Of a DNA stretch of 64,000 bases, positions 37,050-50,069 are shown in pieces; position 1 is the first letter of the stretch, and the number at the start of each line of letters is the position of its first letter. The DNA comes from Viscum album (Eukaryota > Streptophyta > Magnoliopsida > Santalales > Viscaceae), in contig OY728122.1 of the NCBI GenBank assembly GCA_963277665.1, positions 2,124,884,024 to 2,124,948,023 on the forward strand, in the 5' to 3' direction. The position numbers and the translations under genes are program-made. Below the pieces are notes generated by a model. It did not search any database. It worked only from the letters and a program-made list of their open reading frames with translations, and was not told the DNA's origin.

Positions 37050-39234
37050 AATGATGTGGTGAAAGGTACACTTATCATCCCCTATAGAGATAATATTTTC
37101 TTATTTGATTATGAATATATCCAATTTATACAATATAATTTTCTTTTTTAGGGTATCACATTCAAAATTAATTAACTAGATATTGAAATGTCATAAAAAA
37201 CTCTTAATGGTATGATTATTACATATCAAGTATATGAATCTTCCTCAATTTAAATTTGTTGGAATGTCCTTCTTATAAGTCATGTTATTATTCCTCTAGT
37301 TGAATTCTATATGATTTTGGGAATGGATTAACTTTATTTATATAAATATTATATAAATTTCTTAGGAGGGGAATTTACATTTCACATTATAATGAAACCT
37401 ATGATTATATATTGGTACAAGGTTAATTGTAAAATCCTAATGGAAATTGCATCCAATGAATGAGTCATTATTCCTATTCAAAGTGTGTATTTATCTTTTA
37501 TAGTTGGGGAGAAAATTAACATCATTGATGTTCCTATTATATGGTATTTTTGGATGACATTCCAGATATGTTTCTTAATATTACTCTAAATTGTGAAGTA
37601 GAGTTTTTAATAGTACTCACTCTCAGTGCTACACATTTTTTAAAGACTCTACATAGAATTTCACTAATTGGGTTATAAGATTTGAATAGGAAACTCCAGG
37701 AGAATCACTATAAATGATTAAATCATCCATGTTCATCATAATGTGGTGCACATATACTTTTAATTATAATCAAATATAGATCATTGTGAATCTACATTGA
37801 TTATTATGAGTTTAACAAGATTACGATCTAGAACACATAACCTCTTCCCCATCTTGATTATTTTTATGAATTTTTAGAATTTCCATATTTTTTTGAAGAT
37901 GGATATTCAGTTGGGATATTATCATTTAATGTTTAAAAGTGAATACATACCGAATAATTGATTCAATTTGAAGTATTTACACTATGAATTTATAATTATT
38001 TCTTTTTGTCTTACTGATGACATTGTTATATTGATGGAATTAATTAAAGGTTTATTTATAGATTACCTTGATCAGTTTATGGCTGTATTTATATATCATA
38101 TTATCATATATTTCAAGATCAAGGAAGATTAGGAATAACACTTGAGTATTTTATTGAAGACCCTAAGTAAGTATATGTTTTATAAAAAAATACTGAGTAT
38201 GAATTTGGGAAAAATAAAGTTTCGTTTAGGGGTTACATAATCTTAAGAGAAGGTATAATGGTATATTATAAAAGTTATTGAACATTATAACATACCAACT
38301 ATTGTGATTGAAATCAATATTTTTCTTCAATTAATTGGATATTATTGATTCTTTGTAAATTATTTCTCATGTCTATCTAATCCACTCACAAAGTTAACTC
38401 AGAAGAGGGTTAAGTTCCTTTGGACTAATGAGTGAGAAGTTAATTTCAGTGAATTGAAGAGAAGGTTGGATAGTGTTACTATACTCACACTACCATGTAG
38501 TAGAGAATGGGTTATGATTTATAGTGTTCCATCATAGAAAGTGGTGGGATGTGTTCTAATGAAGAATGATATGGCGATTTTTTATGCTTAAATCTAATTG
38601 AAGGATCATGGGAAAAATTACATGATTCGTGATTTTTAGTTAATAGTTGTAATATTTTCATTAGAGATATTGAGGGATTTTATTTAAAGAGAAAGGTGTG
38701 AAATATGCAATGATCATAACATTTTAATTTATATATTCACTATGAAAGAGTTGAATATTAACTAATGAATATAGTTTGAGTTGATTAAATATTATGACTA
38801 CTCAAGTCATTACCACCCATGGAAATGAACACAATGACTAATGATTTGATTCACAGTGATCATGCTAGATTATCTATGATGAAAATCATAATAAAACCAA
38901 TATTTATATATTTCTAAAGGATAGATCATGAAATCTCGATTTAAGGGAATAAATATTATCTTTCCCAACTGTTTTTTCAACTATCCGTCCATGTAAATAT
39001 TCAGGAGATAAAAACAGGAAGGTGTGGAACTACCAAAGAAGGTAAAAACTGTTAATGAGTTAAAATTTGTTTTTTTAGAATGATAAGGTTCCTGAAAAAA
39101 GTATGTTGGCCATAAATACTAGACCAGAAGAATGAAATACTATAATAAGATCATAGATATTCATTCTTTATTCCTCCTGAATATAAGAAGATGTATAGAG
39201 TTTTGAATGATTATTTCTGGTGGAACAACATGGA
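37050..39234 (+). pseudogene. pol: Gypsy-A protease, RT, RNase H and start of integrase
   Basis: Protease: KGTLIIPYRDN and FLFDYE (near 37060-37110), then FYMILGMD (near 37305), the F-D-V-I-L-G-M-D-W-L block. RT: DIPDMFLNI and CEVEF (near 37555-37605); LFIDYLDQFMAVFIYHIIIY (near 38055-38110), where IYHI replaces the catalytic I-D-D-I. RNase H: FLWTNE (near 38420), VVGCVLMKNDMAIFYA (near 38540) and the YHPWK end (near 38810). Integrase: PPEYKKMYRVLNDYFWWNNM (39175-39233), the zinc-binding H-P-G-x-x-K-M-Y segment. The reading stops inside this domain at the copia-B insertion and resumes in frame at 61089. Confidence 0.88.
39230..39234. other. Left target-site duplication of copia-B (ATGGA)
   Basis: It is paired with ATGAA at 61084-61088, with one mismatch. 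Confidence 0.75.
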
Positions 39235-41076
39235 TGATGAGTAACTCCATATTTTAATGAAAACAGATCATGTCTGTTTTGATTATAATGAATTCAATGT
39301 TTTTTATAATATGTTATTTTCTCTAAAAATTGGGGAAGTTAGCTAAGTGTGGATGTAACATTAGTTATAATGAGATACCATCAGTTAAGGGACAATATTT
39401 CTCTATGATATAATTTATTCAATTAGCTATCACTAGTTCAATACAGTACCCACCATTATCTACTATCTGGTTGTTCTATCATCGAGTGGAGATACCACAA
39501 CTATTTGATTGGCACTACCATCAGAATATATTTCCTACAATTAATTCAATGGATCTACCACCGAGGACTTCTATCATCACACAATTCTTTCTCTGGACTA
39601 ATATACCTTTATATATATACCACCAGTGTGCTATCATGAATATTAAATGTTAATACAATCAAAAAATCTTACTTCCATTAGATGGTAATATTGATCACTA
39701 CTATCATTAGTGAAAAAATTCTACTACCCGAATGAATACACTATTTCAAAGAGAGACCGTTAGATAGATATACCTATGATGATGAGATACTGATAGAATG
39801 ATCTATAATGAGTTAATATAAAACTAGATTTCTACCATAAATTCAAGAATTAAATTTTAAATTAATTATCCAACAAGTAATTTAATAATTTAATACAAGA
39901 AAGGACTACTTGGTCTTAAGAATTATTATTCTTAATCAACTCCACAACTTCTTTAAAGAAAAGTTCTGTTTTTAGATTTTTTGATATGTATGAGGGTCTT
40001 TTTTATTTTAATATTATCCTATAACAAATAATTAGACTCATGATACTATACTTTATTAAGAACCTTACTAGAGGATGGGACATAAACATGATTGAGAGTA
40101 ATATTATTGAACACCAAATCATTGACTCTCACTTGATCAAACAAAAGGAATAAGAGACACATGTTTTATTATAAGAAAGTGGCATTTTTAGAGATTGATA
40201 ATAGAAGGATTTTCCAGAATTCCATTACCCCAAATTTACAACATTCTAATGAAACCAATTATAACTTATTACTATAATGAATCCAAGGAAAGTTGAAAAA
40301 CTAAACCTATTTAGATCTAATAGAATGTGTTTTCCTCATCCCCAAACTCATTCACTTTCTTTTTATGATTTTTTTCTGAGACATGCCTTTGTTTTTATTA
40401 TTTTATTCTTAAAACATGGTCACATGTACTTTAGATAAGAGTGTGTTAGAATCACTGCATTTTCATCATCTTTGTTCCCATTAACTACTATGAAAGAGGT
40501 TGTGTTTGACCTGTTCTTTTTTATTCCACATATAACTATATAAGAGGCTTTATTCCTGAATATCATTTAGATTTTTTGTTTGTAAAACCTGATCCATGTT
40601 GTGGATTGGATTATTTTACAATAATCCACTTTGATATAGGTGATTTTCAAGTGGAGGGGATTATATCTTGGTATGAGACTTAATACATTATTAAATTACA
40701 TTATGTCCATATTTTCCAAAACTAATTTACTTCTTTATATGTTTTGTTTTCTTTTTTATTTTAAAAAAATGTTTACTATGGCATAATCTTCCAAAACGAA
40801 TTACTCTAATAGTTAATATAAATTAGTGTTTTCTATAAAATGTTGGTTATGAGTAGATTCATTTCAAAATATAGAGTATTCAAAAATGTATTTTAACTGA
40901 GTAGTGATCTATATTTTTAGATGATTTTAAAAAGGTCAAAATATATATTTCAATTATTTTTTGTTAGTTGGGTTATTTTACTAAATTGGGGGATTTATGA
41001 TTATAAATTATATTGAAACAAAATTTCTAATGGAAACACAATTCACCCCCTCTTATGTTTTCCACACTGACCAACA
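39235..41076 (+). repeat. 5' LTR of copia-B
   Basis: It holds a TACCAC-rich first third (39440-39830). The landmark AATTTAATA, then TTAAGAATTATTATTCTTAA, at about 39890-39938 matches 59890-59950. Near its end lies CACCCCCTCTT, matched by AACCCCTCTTG at 61050. The primer-binding site once adjoining its end is now at 51187, on the far side of gypsy-C. Confidence 0.9.
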
Positions 41077-41080
41077 TTTA
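41076..41080. other. Left target-site duplication of gypsy-C (ATTTA)
   Basis: It is paired with ATTTG at 51185-51189. Its first base is the last base of the copia-B LTR. Confidence 0.8.
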
Positions 41081-41914
41081 TATAAGATCATATCTTTTTC
41101 CAGGTACATCTCTCTTTGATCTTTGAATTTGGGTATAAATAGGTTTGATTGTATATTGGTTTCTTTGAGGGAGAAGAAAATCTAGTAGGGTTAAGATTTT
41201 TTAGAAGAAAAATGGGCCAAAAAATCAACTAGAAAACAATTACACATAATTTAAGGGGATTACACATCATTTAAGTGTTCATGGGTTTTTAGACAATTAG
41301 TCTATAGTGAATTATTTTTTAATGAAAAACATTTAAAATAATTACATGATGTGTAACTATATTACACATCGTGCAAATTCCTGACCAACAATTTTAATGT
41401 GGCTGTGTGGATGAATTCTCTATTGTTTTTTGATACATATCTCCTCCTCTAACCCTAGGAACAATTTCATTTTTTAGATCTTTTAGGATGGATTCTAAGT
41501 CCGCATGACTTCCATTATTCATGATTTGAATCTCAGATCGAAGATATCCATCCCTCCCGATAAGTGGATCTTATCCCAATGCTTTATCATTCATCCTCCT
41601 TTCTTCTTTCAGTATTTTGGTTTGAAGTTATCACCCATTTTTCAAGATCCAGATATATATTTGGTGTATATAGATCTATTCTTGTAGATTATGATCTATA
41701 TTTGAGAGATCATTGTTTTGTTAATCTTGATTTATGTTATAGATCCATATCCCGTTCTACATCATTGTGCTGCTCAATTTTGAGGAATTCTATTGGGAAA
41801 TCATTACTCAACAAGTATAGGTAGGTAGTCTAAAATCTAATTCCCATATATATTATTATTTTTTACATATACGCAAGTCATAGAATATCTATAATTGTTT
41901 AGCAATTGTAATCC

Positions 41915-42400
41915 ACAATTGAATTAATTAATGTGGAGAATTAATTAATTCAGATGGTTGTGAAATCGTGAGATTTAGGGATCATTGAATGAGATAATTA
42001 ATTGAAGAATTAATTATGATATTTTGAGATTAATGGTTTTGATAATTAATTGTGGGAACTAATGATGATGGAGTTGAGATGGTTGAAATATATAATTAAT
42101 TGTGGAATTAATTACAGGTTATAGATGATATGAATTGAAATAATTAATTTGTAAATTAATTATGGTATATTGATGTTGTGATTTTAGATAATTAATTGGG
42201 AAATTAATCATTGAATATTGATGGCATGAAATTAATTATAAACTAAATAATTATTTATGATATATTGAAATAGTTTGTTTGAATAATTAATTCATGAATT
42301 ATTTATTAAATGTTGATATTGTTAAATGAATGGTTGACTATCAAATTAATTAATGGATTCAGATTAAATAATTTATGATTTAATTGATGGATGCTACGAT
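41915..42400. repeat. AATTAATT-based tandem array, 5' LTR of gypsy-C
   Basis: About nine diverged units of roughly 45-55 bases, most with the form ATAATTAATTG(n)GAATTAATTA and then TGATATTGATG-like sequence. Each unit core is a near-palindrome of two AATTAATT blocks around a short spacer. The 3' LTR carries the same array at 49480-49960. Confidence 0.85.
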
Positions 42401-42539
42401 GTGAAATTGTGATAAGAATATTAACATGATTAATCTTGGCCAATGTGATAATGTGGAAACTTGTGCTGAGGAGATACATGTTAGGCATTGGAAATGAATT
42501 ATATACCTACATAGTTAATAAGTAGGTTTTCTTACATGA

Positions 42540-42835
42540 TGATCTATACTAGTGATATAAATGAATAGTTGTTAAATGGGGTGGCTAGACTTGAAAATCT
42601 ACATTACCGATGGATCTATCTATATGGTAGGGAATTGGGATGTTAGACATAATTATCTACACCAATGAGATATGTGTATAGTTGAGAATTAGAGTGTTGG
42701 ACATGACATTTAAATCCTATGATGTATATGCATGATTGAGAATTGTGGTGACAAACAAGATGTTCTATGCCCAAGGTATATATACAAGGTTGATAATAGG
42801 GTAACTAGACATGGGATTCTATACCCAAAAAATCA
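42540..42835. repeat. 54-base minisatellite, 5' LTR of gypsy-C
   Basis: Five to six units of about 54 bases. Consensus pieces are GTTGAGAATTAGGGTGTTAGAC, ATGACATTCTA and then ATG(A/T)TATATGCATA. Best units start near 42634, 42690, 42740 and 42790. It is matched by 50070-50395 in the 3' LTR. Confidence 0.85.
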
Positions 42836-43620
42836 GCAATGTACTAAGTTTCTAAGTGTCTATAATAAAGATATTTAAAGAATATATATATTGAAATCCC
42901 ATTTTTTAAAAAATAATAGTGATTTCATTATGTAACGTTGTTTAGACCTTATGTGGTCCAGATCACGTATTGAGTTATGGGTGTCCTTGTAACCCAATAG
43001 TCTATGTAGCTAATATTTAATAGTTGATAATGTGAAAATGTTTACTTATTTGTTGTAATTGTCTCTTTATTCAACCACATACACCTGTTATTGGCTGGAT
43101 TTGTTTTTGACATCATTAATGGTGACCCAGAAAGTTTTACTCACACCATAGTTGAGCTATCTGATCGTTACCATAATAGAATTTGTGTTTTATGGATAGG
43201 TTAAGGGAAAAGTCCCTGAGTCAGATTTATGATTGGGAATGGAGCTTGGATGTGGGAACTAGACATGGTATGGGACCCACTTGGGAGTTTCTAGTATCTT
43301 TATTTTTAGTTTTCATTTTTAGACACTTGACACATACTTTAGTATGGCATGTTTTCTCATTTAGCTGGATATTATATTCTCCTTCTTTGATTATGCAGAG
43401 ATATTGGCATTATTTATGATTATATATTCCTAAGATATTGTTTGTTTGTTACTATTTTTGTATTAATCAGATAAAAGATTGTATAGTCTCCCCATTATCG
43501 ACTAATCAGGACCTCGTTGATAGTCAAAATCCCCTGGTGTATGTGGAGGTATACTTGAGGCCATGTTACAAACTCTATTGGGGAACTGGTATGTGGAACC
43601 TAGGTCATGATATTTCAATG

Positions 43621-43635
43621 TGGTATTAGAGGTTC
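43621..43635 (+). other. Primer-binding site of gypsy-C
   Basis: TGGTATTAGAGGTTC, close to the initiator Met tRNA site TGGTATCAGAGC, three bases after the LTR end. Confidence 0.85.
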
Positions 43636-44259
43636 AGTTTTCTTTCTTTATCATTTGTCATACTATTTGTGAAATGTAGATTGGTGACCAGGAAGATTCC
43701 GGGCTCTGTTATGAGCTCAAGCATGGGAGTTGCAGACCCATGTATGGGGGAAAACACAAGTAATTAGGGAGAGATTGTTGTTATTTGTATTTACTGTTAT
43801 ATTTTGATATTATTTCACCTTGGGTGAAGCAGTTGTTGAGTGATGTGACTATTATTTTTGGTAATTATTGAGAATTGACTCATGGTTTCGAAATGCACGT
43901 GAGTTGTGTCAGCATGCATCATCCTAGGAAATCTTGGTTATTGAGACATGCATTATTTTTGGCCTACATGAGAAAATAGGTTTTGGGTAATTTGTTGAAC
44001 ATGAATGTTGTTCCTTGCTTGTGTGAATTGAAAAACAAATATTGCCAAATTTGAAATTGAAATATGATTCAATAATGTGAATAAACGGGTGTCTAAATGA
44101 GAAATTGAATATGCGAATTTTTTTATCCTTTTTAACCAAGGCATAGGTGTAAGATGATTTAGGGTAGTGATAGCGAGTTAGTTTTAATATTGTGGTGAGG
44201 TTTTGGGGTAGAGACTGGTTGTGTCTTATTATATTTCCCTCTTATATAAACATATTAAC

Positions 44260-45220
44260 CTTTGGAACTATATCCTAGGGTTTTTGTATATATTTGTGGA
44301 GACATGCATCCACAAAGACACATATTGAGAGAAATACCAGAGGATATGGTAGTGGATGATCCTCTAGTGGTGGAACATGAGGCACTGACTATGCCGGGTG
44401 AGGAAGCAAGGGAGAAGTTTCGAGATAACTTCACTCTATTCATAAAACTAATGGGGAAAGGTCTAGTAAATGTTGAGAATTATCTATCTAAACTGATTAG
44501 GTAATATTAGCTGCAACACCCTCTGACTTTTACAAGAGAAGGTGTACCTGAGGGAGCTTAGTTATAGGTTGGTTCCATCAAGATAATACTTGAACATATA
44601 TAGACTCTGGATTAAAGGAGGGACATGCCTGCTACTTAAATTCTATAAAGATCAGAAAATTGATGGTGGATATTTAGGCATATACTAGATAGATTGATGG
44701 TATGTTATATGAGGGATTCTTGGAGAGGTTCCTGGAACACTTTTATCTAGAGACATCGAGGCAGTAAAGAGTGGCATAGTTCATGTGACTGACTCCGAGG
44801 AGAATTTTCCTAATGGACTATGCCAGATGGTCTACATATCTGAAATAATTTTCTCGAGCATTGGAAATAGATGATATGCCTATATCAAGATGTCCAAGAT
44901 GGACTTCTGTGCAATTTTAATTTTGAAGTTTACACCTTTTGGTTAAATAAGTTTTTTGAGTTGGTGGATTAGGATCTCATAGCATAGGGGAAACATAGAC
45001 ATGCATCTAGTAGAGGAAAATTGATTACTACAGGGTGATATAGAGGTAGAACTTCTGAGAGTAGGAAGCACTATTATGACAAATTTATCTAGAGCTATGG
45101 GATGCAGAGTGGACCATCAAAGGGATCGGGAATTCACTATCTTAATCATGAGTTTTTCTACCAGTGTGGAAAGCGGGGTCACATCAAGAAACATTTTCCC
45201 TAACTACCATTGGAGTGATG
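44260..45220 (+). pseudogene. gag: Gypsy-C gag remnant
   Basis: The stretch 44262-44504 holds an acidic segment (HILREIPEDMVVDDPLVVEH) at the gag N-terminus. Decayed capsid sequence follows. A knuckle at 45156-45197 reads FYQCGKRGHIKKHF, the C-x2-C-x4-H-x4-C spacing with the first and last Cys both changed to Phe; the middle Cys and the His remain. About 300 bases of low-complexity linker then lead to the protease. Stops and shifts break it in several places. About 43640-44260 is the untranslated leader, with nothing else I can identify. Confidence 0.78.
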
Positions 45221-45529
45221 ATCTTACAGAATGATGGAACATCTAAAATGGTTCTATCGGAACCAACCATAGATAGTGATGGGGGAGCTAGATACAACCA
45301 GAGTTTGGTATGGGGATCTTCTGCACCATATCAGTCTAGAAGTAGGATTTATACTAGATGAGGTGTTACTGGTTGAAAATATGATTCTTCTAGGAAAGTG
45401 AACCCACATCATAAGAGTGGTGTAGGTCAGGGGAGTTAGATGGCATCATAGGGAGGAGGGGAAGCATAGTTCCACTCAATATAGCCTACACTTGTGGATA
45501 ATGAGGTTGTACCATCGACAATGAGAGGT

Positions 45530-47115
45530 ACTATTATTGCATCTCCTACCTTAGATGGTTAATTATTTGATACCAATGCCTCCCATTACTTTATATCATA
45601 AAAACTTGTTAATGGTTTGAGCTAGGTGGTAGAATTTGTCAGTGGGGTTATGAATATAGTTACACCTTTGGGAGTATGGTCTAGATATATTTGTACATAT
45701 AAGGGAATTTATATTAAGATCGGGGAGTATCATTTTCTATGGTATCCCTATATCCTTGAAATGTTGGGATTAAACCTAATTTTGGGTATAGCCTAGCTAG
45801 TCACATACTAATCCGACATTGATTATTACCAGATTAGAGTGAATTTTGCATCTCCAATGGGGGACCCATAAGTTCATAGTGGAGAGTGGGATATCCAAGC
45901 AGTCCGAGTAGGGACAATGACTCAGCAACTAAGAGAGATCATAGTTCAAGATTCTAGTTTATTGCTGGATGATAGAGATTTAAATCATGATATCATTAAA
46001 CCATTGGTTGAGCTATTTCAATATGTGTTTCCTGAAGACTTCTCATGGATTCCACCAGATAGAGATGTGGAATTCACCATTGAGATAATGGTGGGGGTTG
46101 AGCGAATATCTATTCCACCATACATAATAGAATTGATAGAGCATCAAATGCTCAAGACTCTAATAGGGGAGTTGGAGGATAAGGGATTTATTCATTCAAG
46201 TACATCGTTGTAGGGTAAACCTTTGTTGTTTGAAAATAAGGTAGATGGGAGTTTTCATTTATGTATCGATCCCTAGAAGGTGAACAAGATGTTTGTAATG
46301 AAATGGTATCATCTTCTAAATATTGATGTTTAGTTTGTCTAGTTGAGAAGATATTGTGAGTTCAGAATGATCGAATTGAGATCAGGGTATCGTTATCTGA
46401 GATTTCAGACTTCTGATATAAAAAAGACTACATTCAAAAGCAGGTATGTCCTATATGAGTAATTCGTAATGTCGTTTGGGTTGAAATATTTGTGTACTCT
46501 ATGACTCATGACGATCATGAAAAAATTCTTGACATCACCCTGAGTATAATAAGCGATAATATTCTATACAGCAAGCTATCTAATTTTCATCCATGAACAT
46601 TCCCATTTGGCCTTGTAACTTTCAAACTTGAACAAAAATGGATAATATTTGAATGGTCATATTCACATGAGAATGATTTCTAGGTGTTAAAAATGTGCAT
46701 GACATCATCGTCGATATTGATACTACCAGATCGAGGTGAGGATTACATGGTGTATTGTAACAATTATAGGATCAGAATCGAAGCAGTGATGATGTATGGA
46801 GATCGATTTGTGGAATATGTGTCTCGGTAGCTTAGGAAACATGAATTTAACTACCTTATGAATGAACTCATGTTGATGTTAGGGGGTTATGATTTAATTT
46901 TTTGATGACATTACCATTTGGGAAAGAAGTTTATAGTGTTTACCAATCACAAGAGTTTTAGATACAAATTTTTGTAGAGATATTTTAATATTCTGTAGTG
47001 TATATAGGTTGAGTATATGTACAATTTTGATTTTGATCTAGAATATACACCCAATAAGGGAAATAATGTTGTTGATGCTTTTAGAAGGAAAACTCAGACT
47101 CAGGTAGTTTAGGAG
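45530..47115 (+). pseudogene. pol: Gypsy-C protease, RT and RNase H remnant
   Basis: Protease: LFDTNASHYFIS near 45565 is the active-site loop, with Asn for Gly in D-T-G-A-S. The open stretch 45917-46213 runs from the protease-RT linker into RT: FPEDFSWIPPDRDVEFTIEI, SIPPYIIEL and LEDKGFIHSSTS. RT goes on with FENKVDGSFHLCIDP, KVNKMFVMKWYHLLNID, ELRSGYRYLRF, KTTFKSRYV and EFVMSFGL-type sequence (46215-46490). The Y-I-D-D region is lost in a damaged patch near 46530-46680. RNase H: MLGGYDLIF, HYHLGKKFIVFTNHKSFRY, LEYTPNKGNNVVDAFRRK (46875-47095). It is inactive because of numerous stops. Confidence 0.9.
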
Positions 47116-47419
47116 TCCCGTACTAAGAGGAAGATGATAATGTTGCTAGCTGAGATGCACATTGTGTTTCAAGAGAGTTAGGAGAAGAATAATATTGTAT
47201 CATATTCAGTGGAGTTGACACTTTAGAGACAGATTAGGTACAAATTGTATGAGAATCCAGAGTTCTTTTCTTGAAGGGAAATCATTGAAGGTGGGTAGTC
47301 ACCTTTAGACTAGTGGATAGATGAGGATGATATCATTTACATGAAGAACAAAGTAGTTGTGTCTACAAGTATGTGAGAGGATATCATGAGATAATTTCAT
47401 TTCATTAAGTAGAAGGTAA

Positions 47420-48645
47420 AAACAGTCATGAAAAAACTTTACCATGACCTATCATGGCATTTTTGGTGGTCAGGAATGAAAAAGGTTATAAGAAATCTCA
47501 TGAAATGATGCTAAACCTGTCAGCAGGTGAAAGAATAACATCAATGTCATCGAGGTTTGCTACAATTATTTACCATTCTGAAATGGATGTGGGAAGTTGT
47601 AATAATGGACTTTATGGTAGGTCATATGAAGGTTATAAGGAATAATGATGCTATTTGGGTTATTGTGAATTGACTAATGAAGGTTGAAAATGTCATGTCT
47701 ATACGAGATTCTTTCTAAATGGAGAAGCTAGGAAATTCTTATGTGCAAGAGACAATCCATCGACATGAGTTTCCATGGATAAATAATTTATACCATGATA
47801 AATTCTTTACATCATTATTCTAGAAAAATTTGAAGATTGATCTTGGTACCGAAGTATTATGGAGTATAAATTTCCACAAAAAGATAGATGGGTAGTCAGA
47901 GTGTACTATACATCTGTTGGAGGATATGCTGCTAGAGTGTGTTCTTGACATTTGTGGGTATTAAGAGAAGCCCTTAGGATTATAAAAACTATCTTAAAAG
48001 AAATTTTATGAGGAAAACATATAGATGGAAACATATAAGGCTCGTTATGGTAGGCCATGTAGATCGCCACTATGCTGGATAGAGGTTGGTGAGTCATAGT
48101 TGTTAGGGCTGAGTCTCATGCAGGAGACATCAAAGCAGGTGCAGCAGATTCGGGAATTTATGGATATGGCTTAAAGTAGGCAAAAGTCTGATGCTGATAG
48201 ACATAGATGAACCAAATAGTTTACAGTGGGTGATAACGTATTCATTCAGGTATCGTCTATGTTGGTTCACTGCAGGATATAGAGGAAGGGATAGTTAACA
48301 GCCCAATATTTTGGACCATTTGAGGTTGTGGAGAGAATCAGGATGGTGGCGTATCAATAGGATATTCCATATAAATATAGTGCTATGCTTGATGTTTTCC
48401 ATGTATCAAAACTATGAAGGTATCACCTCAGCCCTTCTCATGTTATTGATGTAGATTATATTGAGCATATGATAGATGTGTCCTGTGAGGATCATCTGAT
48501 AATTGTGTGTGATTGTTGTGATACCATGTTGCGGGGGAATAATTTTTTTACTGTTTGTGTATTGTGGAAATATGGATTGGTTACAGAGGAAAAATGGGAA
48601 TGGGAAGCAGGTATGATGACTCATTGGCCTAATATTTTGTCTTGA
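47420..48645 (+). pseudogene. pol: Gypsy-C integrase and chromodomain tail
   Basis: The zinc-binding domain is seen as HFWWSGMKKVIRNLMK followed by TCQQVK (47455-47530), with the first Cys position damaged. Catalytic core: IMDFMVGHMK near 47605 (first Asp), NDAIWVIVN near 47645, YHDKFFTS near 47795 (second Asp) and GxSECTIHLLEDMLLECVLD near 47890 (third Glu). The C-terminal part has FTVGDNVFIQVSS, AQYFGPFEVVERI, MLDVFHVSKL and YHLSPSHVIDVDYIEH (48220-48465), then FTVCVLWKYGLVTEEKWEWE and MMTHWPNILS (48549-48642). The last corresponds to V-L-W-R-x-x-x-x-E-E-A-T-W-E of chromovirus chromodomain tails, thought to steer insertion to heterochromatin. About 48646-48693 is a short 3' untranslated stretch. 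Confidence 0.9.
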
Positions 48646-49479
48646 AATCTTAAATATGCTTCGGGGAGAAGCTCTGTGATATGGTGGGTAGATTGTAGGA
48701 TACCATTTTTTTCTAGGTACATCTGTCTTTGTTTTTTGAATTTGGGTATAAATGGATTATTTGTTTCATGGGTTCTTGGAGAGTGAGAAAACTATTGCAG
48801 AGTTTTAGTTTGTTTATATGGATAATGGGCAGAAAACCAACTGCATAATAGTTACATGTCATGTAAGAAGATTACACATTGTGTAAGTGTTCATGTATTT
48901 TAATAAAACAAGTCTATAGTGAATTATTTTTCATTGAAAACCATTAAAAATAATTACATGATGTGTAACTGAATTGCACAATTTGTAAATTCCTAACCAA
49001 CTTTTTTAAATTGGAAATGTGTTTGGATTATCTATTATTTTTGGCTAAAAATATCCTCCTTTGATCGAAGGATATATTTCATGATTTTTGAGATTTCTGG
49101 ATGTATTTCAAGGCCTTCAAACCTTTGTTATTCACAATTCGAAGCCCGAATCAAAGATATTCATCCCCCCAGTAAGTGTATCTTATCCTAATGATTTCAC
49201 AATCATCTTCATTTCTTCTCTCATTATTTTTGTGAGAATTTATTTCATATTTTCCTAGATATATATTTAGATTAGATATATCTTGATTTTGATAATCTTG
49301 AAATAGGTTATAAATCCAGAACCCCTTCTATGTTTTTGTGATTCCAAATTTGAGGGATTTCATTGGGGAATCCTTCGTCAACCAATCAAGGTAGGTGGTG
49401 TAAAATCCAAATCGCATAGTTTTTTATTGTGTATATGCAATTTGTAGAGTCTCTAGATTTTTTAGTAATTGAAATACCT

Positions 49480-49960
49480 AATTGAATTAATTAATATCGT
49501 AAAATAATTAATTGAGATGATTGGGAAAATGTGATATGTAGGGATCATTGGATGAGATACTTAATTAGGGAATTAATTATTATTTTTTTGAGATTTTAGA
49601 TTTTGATTATTAATATGGGAAATAATTATGATGGAATGGATATGGTAGAATTGGTTAATTAATTATTGAATTAATTAGGGGTTATGGATGTTATGAATTT
49701 AGATAATTAATTTGGTAATAAATTAGGGGATATTGATATTCTGGTTTTGGATAATTAACTGAGGAATCAATTATGGGATATTGATGCCATGAAATGAATA
49801 ATTAATTGGTGAATTAATTACTAGGCACTGAAATAGTTTTTTTAAATAATTATTTAGTGAATTAATTATTATATGTTGATATTGTGAACATGTCAATTAA
49901 CTGTAAAATTAATTAGTGGACTTGGAATAATTAATTTATGAATTAATTAATGGAATATTT
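49480..49960. repeat. AATTAATT-based tandem array, 3' LTR of gypsy-C
   Basis: Second copy of the array seen at 41915-42400, with similar unit number and diverged spacers. Confidence 0.83.
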
Positions 49961-50069
49961 GCTGGGTAATTATGATAAGAAGATAAATATGACTAATCAT
50001 AGTTGACGTGATAATGTGGAAACATGTGACAATGAGATACATATGAGGTTGTGATAATGAATGATATAC

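Larger units (their letters stand above)
41081..43617 (+). repeat. 5' LTR of gypsy-C
   Basis: The start TA replaces the TG kept in the 3' copy. Internal blocks are TTTGAATTTGGGTATAAATAG near 41125, two similar short repeats with TTACAC(A)TC near 41250-41370, the AATTAATT array and the 54-base minisatellite. The end precedes a primer-binding site by three bases. Frames at 41505-41824 and 43183-43629 fall inside the LTR and are not genes. Confidence 0.9.

Noticed and set aside
41915..42835. CRISPR-like array
   Set aside because: The units are diverged, lack unique spacers, lie in both LTRs of a eukaryotic retrotransposon and have no cas genes.
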